Assembly: GCA_023212695.1 (NCBI GenBank)
Contig: JALCCG010000048.1
Span: forward strand, 39,220 to 103,219
DNA length: 64,000 bases
Reading direction: 5' to 3'
DNA from: Sporisorium sorghi
Lineage: Eukaryota; Basidiomycota; Ustilaginomycetes; Ustilaginales; Ustilaginaceae
Position numbers and translations under genes: made by a program. Of this stretch, positions 35,075-44,082 are shown piece after piece; positions within the stretch are counted from its first letter, which is position 1; each line of letters starts with the position of its first letter. The notes beneath the pieces were generated by a model. That model searched no databases, was not told the DNA's origin, and saw only the letters and a program-made list of their open reading frames with translations.

Positions 35075-37207
35075 ATGCTGCACGCACTGGATGCCATTAC
35101 CGCTATTCGTCAGGGGGATGAGACGGCTGCAAAGCCTCATTCGTGGCTGATGAAGCTGGTATCGGCTGAAGAAAGAATCGTGAATCTGGAACGAATTACA
35201 TCCATCGGACAATTGGCAGCGGCAAACCCTGTGCTGGATTACGTAGAACGCACGTTAAAGATACTGGATTCACTGTCTGTGTCCTATTGGATCAAGGAGC
35301 TGCTGGAGGAAGTGCTGATGTGGGCTGAAACCGCCAAGGGCGGAACCATGCGGGATCGCCTTCGCTGGCAGCAGTCAGGGGTTAATCTGTTCCTGCATAA
35401 TATCGGGTCTGCCCAGCTGTATGAGAGACATATCCGGGATACCGGAGGCGTCATGACCCCGCATGAAGAGATGGTCCACACACTCATTCTTACCCACGGA
35501 CTGGTGGGTCAACACATTCGGGGGGAGGTGCCTTTTGAGGAAAACCTGCCGCTGCTTCAGTTGGTGGAACAGGGACAACTGACAGCGGATGAGCTGATCC
35601 GGCTGCTGATCCCTCTAAACCACTGCATCGTCGGTGCCGTATCGGAAGAGCTTTGGCATTCCGTTCAGGAAGAAGTCACGGCGCTCATTCGCCGTATCGC
35701 AACTGGGACGCAGCCGAATATGTGGACCTATGAGGACCGCCTGCGCCGTCTTCGAACCGCCTCCATTGCCCGGGGTGAGGACTTCGACCGGCAGCTGAGC
35801 CAGATCCGTCAGCAGACGGATTTGACGCATGCGCTTCACGGATTTCAGAATTTGACGCTCTGGTATGTCGAAGCCGCATTGCAGGATTACTCACTGGAAG
35901 AGTTTATGAAGGTTCTTCTGCTTGCCCTTCATCCGAAGACGTTGTACAGGGAAGACCAGGGGGTAGAGAGGCAGCAGGAGGAGGTGAATCCGGCTTCTGT
36001 GAGCCACTTAAGCTTCGAACCGTTGATGAACGATATGTATTACGATTATCAAGGCGTTAAGAAGCTGAACGTATACAAGAAAAGAATGATCGAGCAATAT
36101 TTGCGCCAAATGGATTGGAATACTTGCCTTCATGGGCCAGCTACCGTCAATCCTCATCTGAGTCACCGGATTGAACGGAAGCCGGGGCTGCCGGACACGG
36201 TATTCTTTACCTTTGAATTCTCCAGGGCGGCCGAGAAATTAATCGAGTTCTGCATCGAAGCGGAGAAGTCTCCACTCTATGAGAAGGCGGTGCTGCTGCT
36301 GTTCGACCTGTTCGGGCTGCGCCGGGATGCGTATGACCGGTTTCATAATGAAGAGAGTTACTTGAACGATATGAACAGTACAGGCGATTACAAGAAAGTG
36401 ATTCTGGATTATATCACGGGAGAGGTTGTGCTTGATATTGGTCCTGGCGGCGGCGTGCTGCTTGATCTGATGGAGGAACAGCTGCCGCATGTGCGTCCGG
36501 TCGGGATCGACATATCCTCGAATGTGATTGAAGCTTTGGAGAAACGCAAACGTCTGGAGCATAAGGCATGGGAGGTACTGAAGGGAGATGCGCTTCGTCT
36601 TAGGGAATATGTGGAGCCGGGCAGTGTCGACACTGTAATCTTCTCCTCGATCATCCATGAGCTGTACTCCTACATTGAGATGGACGGCTTCCGTTTCAAT
36701 AGGGCTACGGTAGAGGCGGCATTATTCAGTGCCTACGAGGTGCTTAGACCTGGCGGCCGCATCATTATCCGGGACGGGATTATGACCGAGCCGGTGGATA
36801 CGATGAGAAGGATCCGTTTCCGGGAAGCGGATGGTCTGGAATGGTTGCTTCGGTATGCGTCCGACTTCAAGGGACGCGCGATTGTTTACGAGCAGCTGGC
36901 TCAGGATGAAGTGCGTTTGCCTGTGAACGATGCGATGGAATTTTTGTATACCTATACTTGGGGAGCCGAAGCTTATGTTCATGAGGTGCAGGAGCAGTTT
37001 GGCTATTTCACGCCTTCACAGTACGAAGAATGTATACGCAAGACATTAGGAGAAGAAGCGATTATCCGGGTCCAGCAGCATTACCTGCAGGAAGGGTATG
37101 CGGAAGCATTAGCCGATCGCATTGTGTTCATGGACGAGGAAGGTCAGCCGGTGAAGCTGCCCGACAGCACCTGCCTGTATGTCATAGAGAAACCAGCCCA
37201 TTCGTAA
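35075..37207 (+). CDS. Large protein with C-terminal class I SAM-dependent methyltransferase domain
   Basis: A 710-aa cytosolic protein. The C-terminal part has a class I methyltransferase core: motif I VVLDIGPGGGVLLDL (near residue 450), VGIDISSNVIEAL, the acidic ALRLREYVEPGSVDTVIFSSIIHELYSY and VLRPGGRIIIRDG. The first 430 or so residues are helical, rich in Leu, Glu and Arg, without a recognised domain, and include RNA/tRNA-ligand-free looking segments such as YYDYQGVKKLNVYKKRMIEQYLRQMDWN. The product and substrate are unknown. It is monocistronic and divergent from the SDR gene. Confidence 0.7.
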   Translation: MLHALDAITAIRQGDETAAKPHSWLMKLVSAEERIVNLERITSIGQLAAANPVLDYVERTLKILDSLSVSYWIKELLEEVLMWAETAKGGTMRDRLRWQQSGVNLFLHNIGSAQLYERHIRDTGGVMTPHEEMVHTLILTHGLVGQHIRGEVPFEENLPLLQLVEQGQLTADELIRLLIPLNHCIVGAVSEELWHSVQEEVTALIRRIATGTQPNMWTYEDRLRRLRTASIARGEDFDRQLSQIRQQTDLTHALHGFQNLTLWYVEAALQDYSLEEFMKVLLLALHPKTLYREDQGVERQQEEVNPASVSHLSFEPLMNDMYYDYQGVKKLNVYKKRMIEQYLRQMDWNTCLHGPATVNPHLSHRIERKPGLPDTVFFTFEFSRAAEKLIEFCIEAEKSPLYEKAVLLLFDLFGLRRDAYDRFHNEESYLNDMNSTGDYKKVILDYITGEVVLDIGPGGGVLLDLMEEQLPHVRPVGIDISSNVIEALEKRKRLEHKAWEVLKGDALRLREYVEPGSVDTVIFSSIIHELYSYIEMDGFRFNRATVEAALFSAYEVLRPGGRIIIRDGIMTEPVDTMRRIRFREADGLEWLLRYASDFKGRAIVYEQLAQDEVRLPVNDAMEFLYTYTWGAEAYVHEVQEQFGYFTPSQYEECIRKTLGEEAIIRVQQHYLQEGYAEALADRIVFMDEEGQPVKLPDSTCLYVIEKPAHS

Positions 37208-37237
37208 CAGCTGATTACGGGTGGCGACCTAAAAAAA

Positions 37238-37274
37238 CAGGACCCGTACGCATAATGAATGCGTCGGGTCCTAT
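37238..37274. terminator. Terminator between the methyltransferase and cyclophilin genes
   Basis: AGGACCCG (37240-37247) pairs with CGGGTCCT (37265-37272), with an inner ACGCAT/ATGCGT stem. The minus-strand side is followed by seven T residues, so it primarily ends the cyclophilin gene. Confidence 0.8.
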
Positions 37275-37309
37275 TCCGTTTGTTTATGGCAGGACTGGCA
37301 GGTAGATCT

Positions 37310-38032
37310 CTATTCCTGCTTCTCAGGTTCCGGATAGTCCTTGCCGAGTGTATCTACCGTCACTTTTTTCATGACGGGAACCTCCAGCGGTTTGTCCATC
37401 TGATCCCGCTCCAAGCCCACGATTTCCTCTGCAACCTCCATTCCTTCAATAACCTTTCCGAAGGAAGCGTACTCCGCATCCAGGGATGGCGCATCCGCCA
37501 CCATGATGAAGAATTGCGAGCCGGCGGAGTTTGGATCCTGTGCTCGTGCCATGGACAGGACGCCTGTTGTATGCTTCAGGTCATTCTGAAATCCGTTGGA
37601 TGTGAATTCTCCTGCAATCCCGTAACCGGGTCCGCCTGTTCCATTTCCATCCGGGTCGCCCCCCTGAATCATAAAGCCGGGGATGACGCGGTGGAAGCCT
37701 GTCCCGTCATAGAAGCCTTGTTCCACCAGCGAGATGAAATTGTTTACCGTATTCGGTGCAACTTCAGGATAAAGCTCCAGCTTAATCTTTTTGCCGTTCT
37801 CCATCTCAATCGTGACGATGGGATGGCTGGCGTTCGGGTCAGGAACGTTCTGCTTAACTTCCGTCTCCTTCGGCGGCTCCGTTTCGGGAGCTGCCCCGTT
37901 CGAGGTGCCGGTGCCGCCCGCAGCGCCACCTTCGGTACCCTTGTCATTCTGGCCGCATGCCGTCATTACGAGCAGTAATGCAAGTACTACAAATAGAGCG
38001 GGCATCCAGCGTGTTCTACGTTTCAACATCAT
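37310..38032 (-). CDS. Cyclophilin-type peptidyl-prolyl isomerase, lipoprotein
   Basis: Membrane-anchored extracytoplasmic peptidyl-prolyl cis/trans isomerase, 240 aa. The signal peptide ends in a lipobox (VMTAC), then comes a Gly/Thr/Pro-rich linker and a cyclophilin domain with FISLVEQGFYDGTGFHRVIPGFMIQGGDPDGNGTGGPGYGIAGEF and the late MARAQDPNSAGSQFFIMV. It probably helps folding of exported proteins. Two adjacent ATGs exist; GGAGG lies 5 nt before the first and 8 nt before the second (38029), so the second may be the true start. Confidence 0.9.
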   Translation of the reverse strand: MMLKRRTRWMPALFVVLALLLVMTACGQNDKGTEGGAAGGTGTSNGAAPETEPPKETEVKQNVPDPNASHPIVTIEMENGKKIKLELYPEVAPNTVNNFISLVEQGFYDGTGFHRVIPGFMIQGGDPDGNGTGGPGYGIAGEFTSNGFQNDLKHTTGVLSMARAQDPNSAGSQFFIMVADAPSLDAEYASFGKVIEGMEVAEEIVGLERDQMDKPLEVPVMKKVTVDTLGKDYPEPEKQE

Positions 38033-38267
38033 TGACTCCTCCTGTGCTATTCCTTATCAAGGCTTAAATAATTCATCTGAATCATATCTTAACACAGGTT
38101 GGACAAGTACTGAAAATCGAAAGCATAGAGTATATATTAGATAAGCATTTATCAACATATCTTCACGGAACACAGACCCTTTGTTTTCTGCAACTTAAAA
38201 TAACAGCCTCGGGACTTGGCATCAGTCCGGAGGCTCGGGCAAGAGGGAAGCTTGAAGGGCTAAGCGC

Positions 38268-38660
38268 TTATTTTGCCGGGAATATGCCCTCCACTTTGTT
38301 TAAGGGAAGCAGAATTCGCGAACGGTTCTTGTCCTTGGCGAGCAGCTCAATGAAATCGGCTCCGATTCTGACAAGCCGGATCCGATTAAAGGCGCCGCGG
38401 GTAGAGAAAGTGGTCCGTACCCCCACAAGTACCGTTCTCTTTGGCCGTTTGACGTCAAATACCCGGATCGAATTGAGACTGGAGGGTACGAAGAGCTCAC
38501 CTTGTACCTTAACAAAATTTTTCGGGAATACCCGCTGCAATCGCCCGGGCTCTAACCCGGTATGGGGTGCGTTGATCTCTACCAGATGTCCGGTTAAGGA
38601 AGCCAGACGCTGCTGCAGCGTGATTTTATGTCCTCCGTGATGGATCGGCAATCCTTTCAT
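38268..38660 (-). CDS. Small protein with two tandem Sm/SH3-like beta repeats
   Basis: A basic protein of about 130 aa, no signal peptide. Two similar halves can be seen: LTGHLVEINAPHTGLEPGRLQRVFPKNFVKV...ELFVPSSLNSIRV and LVGVRTTFSTRGAFNRIRLVRIGADFIELL...SRILLPLNKVEGI. Each has the look of the DUF2642-type small barrel found in Bacillus spore-associated proteins. A spore or surface role is a guess. The ATG at 38660 has GGAAGG 12 nt ahead; earlier ATGs at 38672 and 38669 are too close to that site. Confidence 0.6.
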   Translation of the reverse strand: MKGLPIHHGGHKITLQQRLASLTGHLVEINAPHTGLEPGRLQRVFPKNFVKVQGELFVPSSLNSIRVFDVKRPKRTVLVGVRTTFSTRGAFNRIRLVRIGADFIELLAKDKNRSRILLPLNKVEGIFPAK

Positions 38661-38763
38661 CTTAATCATCATCCTTCCAGGGTCGTATGGTGTAGTGTAT
38701 GTTGGAAGGTATGGCAGGGGTGAAAGAGGAGATTCACGTTTCCATCAAGTTGATCATAAAGTT

Positions 38764-38940
38764 TTAGGATGAGGAGTCATTTCCGCGGTTACTGGTTTCA
38801 CTGCCATCGGGTTTCTCGTGTTTGATGCTGTCAGGAATGGGAATGCTGTCCGGGTATGAATCCTCTGTAAACAGACCAAATTCCTCATCAATGTCGCGTT
38901 CGGTCACTAAACGTTTGTTCTCGTCAGGTTGCTTCTTCAT
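38764..38940 (-). CDS. Small acidic protein, unknown function
   Basis: A 58-aa hydrophilic acidic frame (starts MKKQPDENKRLVTERDIDEE, ends with a Ser/Asn-rich tail). It is supported by GGAGGA 9 nt ahead of the ATG and by coding-like composition. No domain is recognised. It is preceded on the same strand by the acidic protein gene at 39217-39915 with a terminator between. Confidence 0.6.
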   Translation of the reverse strand: MKKQPDENKRLVTERDIDEEFGLFTEDSYPDSIPIPDSIKHEKPDGSETSNRGNDSSS

Positions 38941-39052
38941 CGGCTGTTCCTCCTATTGAATCAAGTCTTTGAAAAGGTAGCGGCTGGTATAAGAACTGAT
39001 AGCTTGACCCATACTGGTTTACTATAAAGATGGATGTATGGGAGGCATAGGC

Positions 39053-39160
39053 ATGGAAAGAAAGGGAAATATATTAACAGCACTCATATGGGGCACGCTG
39101 ATCGGCATTTTGCTGTGGATGTCCTTTCTCGGCTGGCTGGATATCATATTCGGAAAATAG
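39053..39160 (+). CDS. 35-residue single-span membrane miniprotein
   Basis: A 35-aa frame with GGGAGG 7 nt before the ATG. A short charged head (MERKGN) precedes one hydrophobic segment (ILTALIWGTLIGILLWMSFL) and the tail GWLDIIFGK. The gene is followed directly by a strong terminator. It is too short for standard gene finders to call with confidence, but the site spacing and composition support translation. Confidence 0.55.
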   Translation: MERKGNILTALIWGTLIGILLWMSFLGWLDIIFGK

Positions 39161-39163
39161 ATA

Positions 39164-39214
39164 AATAGAAGAAGACCCGCCTTCTCATATGGGAGAGGCG
39201 GGTCTTCTTCTATT
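39164..39214. terminator. Strong bidirectional terminator, 18-bp perfect stem
   Basis: Positions 39164-39181 pair perfectly with 39197-39214, with A- and T-rich ends on both strands. It closes the miniprotein gene (+) and the acidic protein gene (-), whose stop codon lies 3 nt away. Confidence 0.88.
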
Positions 39215-39216
39215 TC

Positions 39217-39915
39217 TTAATCCTCCTCGCCATGACTGCCGTTCAGAAGATCAATTCCGTGCATGCCTTCATCTGGCGGTGCTGCAGGATCCACCGGGCT
39301 ATTGGCCGAAATGGCGTCCGCATCCGGTATATCTTCGAGCGGCATATATTGATCCGTTTCAGCAGGGTAATCCTTAAATATGTCCTGATTAAGAAATGCA
39401 GTCCCGCTGCCGGTTAATGCAGCGTCGGCCGCAACCCGCTGCTCCCTGTCCCCAGCGTACTCAGCGATGACTTCATCACCGGGACGAGTAGGGGGCTCTG
39501 CCTCAATGGCCCGCCATTCCCGATCGGCCACCTCATCCGCGACATCCCGGTTGACGGGTTCGTGAGCTGATCGATCCGCCTGCAGTCGATTTCCTTCTTC
39601 GATTCCGGCAGACGAAGAGATCCTCTCGCCGGCAATCGTCCGCTGATCGGGCTCGGCACCGGTAGCCTCCCACGCATCGATGGCGCTGCGATCGGGATTC
39701 AAACGTTCCTCGGGTTTCGCGTCCGCAGGAGCCGCTTCATTCTGATCGTACGCGATATGATCCGCATGCTCACTGCTAAGACTTTGCTCCGTATAGGTGT
39801 TCACATCCCTCAGATCATCCTTCGGAATCATGTCGGCATCTTCTACTCTTCGACCGGCCTCAAATTCCAAATATGTCAAATCCGCTAGTGTATTACGATT
39901 ATTTTCGTCTCGCAT
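39217..39915 (-). CDS. Acidic, probably disordered protein of unknown function
   Basis: A 232-aa hydrophilic protein rich in Asp, Glu, Ala and Pro, with no signal peptide, membrane segment or recognised domain. Repetitive short elements such as DRSAIDAWEA, DRSAHEPVNRD and ADREWRAIEAEP suggest loose internal repeats. The ATG at 39915 is chosen since AAGGAG lies 9 nt ahead; a TTG three codons upstream is inside the spacer. Paenibacillus genomes carry such proteins, but I know no function. Confidence 0.6.
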   Translation of the reverse strand: MRDENNRNTLADLTYLEFEAGRRVEDADMIPKDDLRDVNTYTEQSLSSEHADHIAYDQNEAAPADAKPEERLNPDRSAIDAWEATGAEPDQRTIAGERISSSAGIEEGNRLQADRSAHEPVNRDVADEVADREWRAIEAEPPTRPGDEVIAEYAGDREQRVAADAALTGSGTAFLNQDIFKDYPAETDQYMPLEDIPDADAISANSPVDPAAPPDEGMHGIDLLNGSHGEED

Positions 39916-40248
39916 GTTGAACAACTCCTTCCTTCATTCCATATGAAATAAATTTTTCTATACTTCGACTTTACCCGCTGAATCAAGAATGAATCCCCAA
40001 ACATCCAGGTTATGGTGAACCAAGTAAGTGTTAGCATGCCCTGTCATTCGCGTATTATGAAAATTTTCAGAATAGGAAAATGGACGAAAGAGTAGCTAAG
40101 CAGGAGGAAATGAAGGATTTTATGGAGTATATGCGCTTAATTGCATAATGAATTTTATAAATGATCCCGCTATAATCAAAAAAGTGATTAACGGCCCCGG
40201 CAATTCTGAGAGTGGATTGTCAACCATTACAATAGAATGGAAGTGATC
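39916..40248. other. Intergenic region before the SulP gene
   Basis: This 333-nt stretch between divergent genes is AT-rich. It holds TATAAT at 40171-40176 without a well-spaced -35, and a 12-codon frame (40110-40148) after GAGG that is too close to its site to be convincing. No terminator or repeat stands out. Confidence 0.4.
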
Positions 40249-41706
40249 ATGACTTTGTTTCAATGGATTAAACAAGGCTTCTTTGGCAACTCACGCAAAG
40301 ATATTTTGTCCGGATTGACGGTAGCATTTGCCCTCATACCCGAAGCGATTGCGTTCTCGATCATGGCTGGCGTAGATCCTATGGTGGGGCTCTATGCCTC
40401 CTTCGTGATTGCTGTCAGCATTTCTTTTTTTGGCGGGCGTCCAGGCATGATTTCTGCGGCGACAGGGGCTATGGCATCGTTGATGGGACCGCTTGTGGTA
40501 CAACACGGGATTGAGTATTTATACGCGGCAACCATTCTCACAGGGCTCTTGCAGATGGTGATGGGAGTGCTCAAATTCGGACGTTTTATCACATTTGTTC
40601 CCCAACCGGTCATTACCGGATTTGTGAACTCGCTGGCGATCATTATTTTTCTGGCCCAGCTTCCGAATTTCAAAGGGGAATCGTGGCCCATGTACTTGAT
40701 GGTGTTCGGAACGCTGCTCATTATTTATCTGCTGCCGCTGGTGACCAAAGCCGTTCCATCCGCACTTGTGGCCATTATCGTGATGACGATCATCGCCGTC
40801 TGGTCCGGAGCGCCTGTCCAAACGGTGGGAGACATGGGCAACATTACGCAGACCCTTCCGTTCTTTCATTTACCGAATGTAAGCATCAATTTGGATATGA
40901 TCATGACGATACTGCCTATCTCTCTTGCGCTTGCGGTAGTCGGGATAACGGAATCGCTTTTGACGGCTTCACTCGTGGATGAGATGACGGAGACGGGCAG
41001 TGATAAAAATCGTGAAATTCGTGGTCAAGGTCTCTCTAATGTGATTACTGGATTTTTCGGAGGTATGGCAGGATGCGCCATGATTGGGCAGACCGTCATT
41101 AATGTAAAGTCGGGAGGGCGCACCCGATTGTCTACTTTGGTATCCGGTGTGTTCCTGCTATTCCTCATCATTGTACTGGGGGATGTTGTGAAGCAGATTC
41201 CTATGGCCGCTCTTGTGGGCGTGATGTTCATGGTTTCGATCGGTACGTTTGAATGGGGATCTCTCCGCACGCTTCATCGGGTGCCCTTAGGGGATGCCAT
41301 TGTCATGCTGGCAACAGTGATCATTGTCGTTGCAACACATAACCTGGCAATCGGGGTCATGATTGGCATTATTTTAAGCGCACTGAATTTCGGCTGGAAG
41401 ATGGCCCGTATTCATGCGGTTCCGCACACGCAGCCGAATGGAACGAAGGTATATGAGATCCGGGGGCAGCTATTTTTCGGAACGATGATGTATTTCGTAG
41501 ACCTGTTTGATGTGAATGAGGATCCGGAATGTGTTGTGATTGATTTCTCCAAGTCCCATGTCTGGGATCAGTCAGCCACGAACGCCATTTCCAAGGTAGT
41601 GAACAAATACAAGGAAGCCGGAAAAGAAATTACCCTGGTTGGTCTTAATGAGGAAAGCCAGCGGATGGTTGATAAAGTTGGCCTTGCCTCAAGCTCTGCG
41701 CACTAA
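40249..41706 (+). CDS. SulP family inorganic anion transporter with STAS domain
   Basis: A 485-aa transporter of the SulP family (sulfate, bicarbonate or other anions). The membrane domain has the signature [31 protein letters not shown] and later [29 protein letters not shown]; the C-terminal STAS domain contains [22 protein letters not shown]. The start at 40249 is preferred because GGAAGTGATC immediately precedes it; the ATG at 40237 (489 aa) has no site. The substrate is not determined. A terminator follows. Confidence 0.9.
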   Translation: MTLFQWIKQGFFGNSRKDILSGLTVAFALIPEAIAFSIMAGVDPMVGLYASFVIAVSISFFGGRPGMISAATGAMASLMGPLVVQHGIEYLYAATILTGLLQMVMGVLKFGRFITFVPQPVITGFVNSLAIIIFLAQLPNFKGESWPMYLMVFGTLLIIYLLPLVTKAVPSALVAIIVMTIIAVWSGAPVQTVGDMGNITQTLPFFHLPNVSINLDMIMTILPISLALAVVGITESLLTASLVDEMTETGSDKNREIRGQGLSNVITGFFGGMAGCAMIGQTVINVKSGGRTRLSTLVSGVFLLFLIIVLGDVVKQIPMAALVGVMFMVSIGTFEWGSLRTLHRVPLGDAIVMLATVIIVVATHNLAIGVMIGIILSALNFGWKMARIHAVPHTQPNGTKVYEIRGQLFFGTMMYFVDLFDVNEDPECVVIDFSKSHVWDQSATNAISKVVNKYKEAGKEITLVGLNEESQRMVDKVGLASSSAH

Positions 41707-41712
41707 TGATGC

Positions 41713-41758
41713 AAGGGATTGCTCTTAAACCTTTAGGTTACGGGCAGTCCCTTTTTAT
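41713..41758 (+). terminator. Terminator after the SulP gene
   Basis: AAGGGATTGC (41713-41722) pairs with GCAGTCCCTT (41744-41753) with one mismatch, an inner AAACCT/AGGTT stem, and a T-run. Confidence 0.78.
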
Positions 41759-41906
41759 TTTGCCATATGGTAATAAAATTTTACGAACGCAACACCCGTT
41801 TCATGTTATATTGATTGTAATTGGACACGAAGTTTGTCGAATTAGACATAGCGAGGAAGGCAACGCATTTTGATTGACTATGATAACGGTTAGAGGTGCT
41901 GACTAG

Positions 41907-43814
41907 ATGAAGGATATGCCCAAATACATATTCCTGCTGGTGCTGCCGCTGCTGCTGTTTATATCCATGATGTCACCGGAACAAGCGGACGCATACGATG
42001 CCCAAATCTTGATACCCGATTGGCAGTATATGCGGGATCTGGAGCCACAGGACGTCGTTTCGCCAGCCAATATCCCGGATCCAGGGAGATGGGTAGAGGG
42101 AAGACCAGATGAAACGGGGCCCCCAAAGTCAGATGGGGTATATTCGGCATGGAATCGTTTTACCTTGCCCAAGTTTCCGTGGAGCCAGTCCGCTATCATG
42201 ATTGATCGCATTAAGGGACAGAATGTTATGGTTTTTCTGGAGAATGAGCTGTTATACGAAGCCAAGCGAGACTATATGTATACAAACCATTCGCTGCTGC
42301 TCCCCATTCATCCGGAGGACGCCGGAAAGACCATTTACCTATGGATGAGCGGCGTCAGTGATATAACGCTGGGTATTGACAGCAACGTCAGACTTGGCGA
42401 ATATGACCAACTGCGGGGAGCGTTCATCAAGAACGACCTGGAAGATTTCATATTGGGGAGCTCATTTCTGTTTATTGCCGTGGTGATGTTCTGCTGCTGC
42501 CTGTTTCTTCCGAAGCATACGGTATCCAGCTGGCTTGCACTTAGTGTGGTGATACTGGCAAGCGGGGCCTTGCTTATTACGTACTCCCCTTTCTTGTATA
42601 CCTTCTACGGTGATCTCGGAAATGTGTGGGTTACGGCATTTGATGTTGCGCTTTTAACGGTGCTGCCGGCGATGTATTATTATTTCGAAAAAATATATGG
42701 TTCCGGTCCTTATCGTCTGATTCGATATTGCCGAAGGTTCCAGATGATCTATTCCCTGGCTTGTGTTATATTCCTTGTCGTGAACTTGCTTAGCGGCAAT
42801 CAGTTCTATGACATTTATTATCTCGTCTCGGTGCAAATTCTGGGCGTCCTGATTATTCTGCAGCTCCTGCTGCTGGTTGGAACCACGATTCTCTATGCTT
42901 CCAAGCGGAATAAGGATGCTTATATCTTTTCATTTGGCTTTGGTATCATGGCGTTAACAACGCTGGGAGATTTGCTGGCCTTCTATTATAAAGACCAGAA
43001 ATATGATTTTTTTCTATGGAAATGGGGCGTTATCGCGCTGATTGTTTCCCTGATCGTTATGCTTGGCCGCAAATTTGTCCGCAGTCATGAGCAAGTGGTC
43101 CAATATTCCCGGAAGCTCGAGATGTTTAATAACGAACTCCAGCGTTCGGAGAAAATGGAGATCATCAGTGAGCTGGCCGCCTCGGTTGCACACGAGGTTC
43201 GCAATCCGCTGCAAGTGACGCGCGGCTTCATGCAGCTTTTGTCACAAAACTCCAAGGAGACCGAGAAGGAGTACTTTGGCTTGGCGCTGAAGGAGCTGGA
43301 CCGGGCGTCCGCCATCATCACGGATTTCCTCACCTTTGCCAAGCCTGAATTGGAGCATGAGGTCAAGCTGAATGTGTATGAGGAGCTTAAGCACGTGAAA
43401 GGGATCCTGCTTCCGCTTGCGAATCTTAGCGGGGGGACAATCAAGCTTGATGATACCAAGGATTTATATATTAACGGCAACTCTTCCAAATTGAAGCAGG
43501 CGATGATTAACATCGTCAAGAACAGCATAGAGGCATTGGATGAAGAGGGGATTATTCGCATCTGGGCGTATGCCGAGTCGGAAGAAGTCGTGATACACAT
43601 TAAGGATAATGGCATTGGCATGGACGCCCGTGATCTGGAAAGACTCGGTGAGGCTTATTTCTCGAATAAGTCCAAAGGGACGGGGCTTGGATTGATGGTT
43701 ACCTTCCGGATTATTGAAGCGATGCGTGGGACCATCCATTTTAAGAGCGAAAAGGGGAGTGGAACCGAGGTTGTTATCCGGTTTCCGGCTGCGAATGTAT
43801 CGCAACCAGAGTAG
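41907..43814 (+). CDS. Membrane sensor histidine kinase, first of a tandem pair
   Basis: A 635-aa kinase. The signal-like N-terminus is followed by an extracellular beta-rich domain (about 30-180), then seven or so membrane segments (about 185-395) in the style of 7TM sensor kinases. The cytosolic part has a HisKA domain with ELAASVAHEVRNPLQVTRGFMQLL (phospho-His in AHEVRNPL) and an ATPase domain with NIVKNSIEAL, KDNGIGM and GTGLGLMVTFRIIE. The kinase core is closest in style to sporulation kinases KinB/KinC/KinA. No response regulator is adjacent. AGAGGTG lies ahead of the ATG. Confidence 0.88.
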   Translation: MKDMPKYIFLLVLPLLLFISMMSPEQADAYDAQILIPDWQYMRDLEPQDVVSPANIPDPGRWVEGRPDETGPPKSDGVYSAWNRFTLPKFPWSQSAIMIDRIKGQNVMVFLENELLYEAKRDYMYTNHSLLLPIHPEDAGKTIYLWMSGVSDITLGIDSNVRLGEYDQLRGAFIKNDLEDFILGSSFLFIAVVMFCCCLFLPKHTVSSWLALSVVILASGALLITYSPFLYTFYGDLGNVWVTAFDVALLTVLPAMYYYFEKIYGSGPYRLIRYCRRFQMIYSLACVIFLVVNLLSGNQFYDIYYLVSVQILGVLIILQLLLLVGTTILYASKRNKDAYIFSFGFGIMALTTLGDLLAFYYKDQKYDFFLWKWGVIALIVSLIVMLGRKFVRSHEQVVQYSRKLEMFNNELQRSEKMEIISELAASVAHEVRNPLQVTRGFMQLLSQNSKETEKEYFGLALKELDRASAIITDFLTFAKPELEHEVKLNVYEELKHVKGILLPLANLSGGTIKLDDTKDLYINGNSSKLKQAMINIVKNSIEALDEEGIIRIWAYAESEEVVIHIKDNGIGMDARDLERLGEAYFSNKSKGTGLGLMVTFRIIEAMRGTIHFKSEKGSGTEVVIRFPAANVSQPE

Positions 43815-43900
43815 CTGCACCATGAGGAGATGTCCCAAAAGCAGATTTGCTCACTGGACGAACAGCCTTACCTCACCCATCTAAATTGAAGTACAGAGAC

Positions 43901-43947
43901 ATGGCGGTGCTAAAGGGATAATATCCTGGCACCGCCATTCTTATTTT
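43901..43947 (+). terminator. Terminator between the two kinase genes
   Basis: ATGGCGGTGC (43901-43910) pairs perfectly with GCACCGCCAT (43929-43938), with inner GGATA/TATCC and a T-rich tail. The two paralogous kinase genes are thus separately transcribed. Confidence 0.85.
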
Positions 43948-44082
43948 ACGGTTTGTTTCCGCTTTTTTACATAATGAATAGGAAATTTTATCATTTTTCC
44001 GAAATTTAGAAGGTGGAAGGTTTTGCTGCATCGAATAACTTCAGTAAAGGTATTCACTCATTATAATGTTTGAGGTGCGTCA

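Noticed and set aside
38764..39915. Acidic proteins as small acid-soluble spore proteins
   Set aside because: Neither has the conserved SASP motifs; only the acidic hydrophilic composition is shared.
40110..40148. 12-codon leader-peptide-like frame before the SulP gene
   Set aside because: The GAGG site is only about 2 nt from the ATG, and no attenuator-like structure follows.
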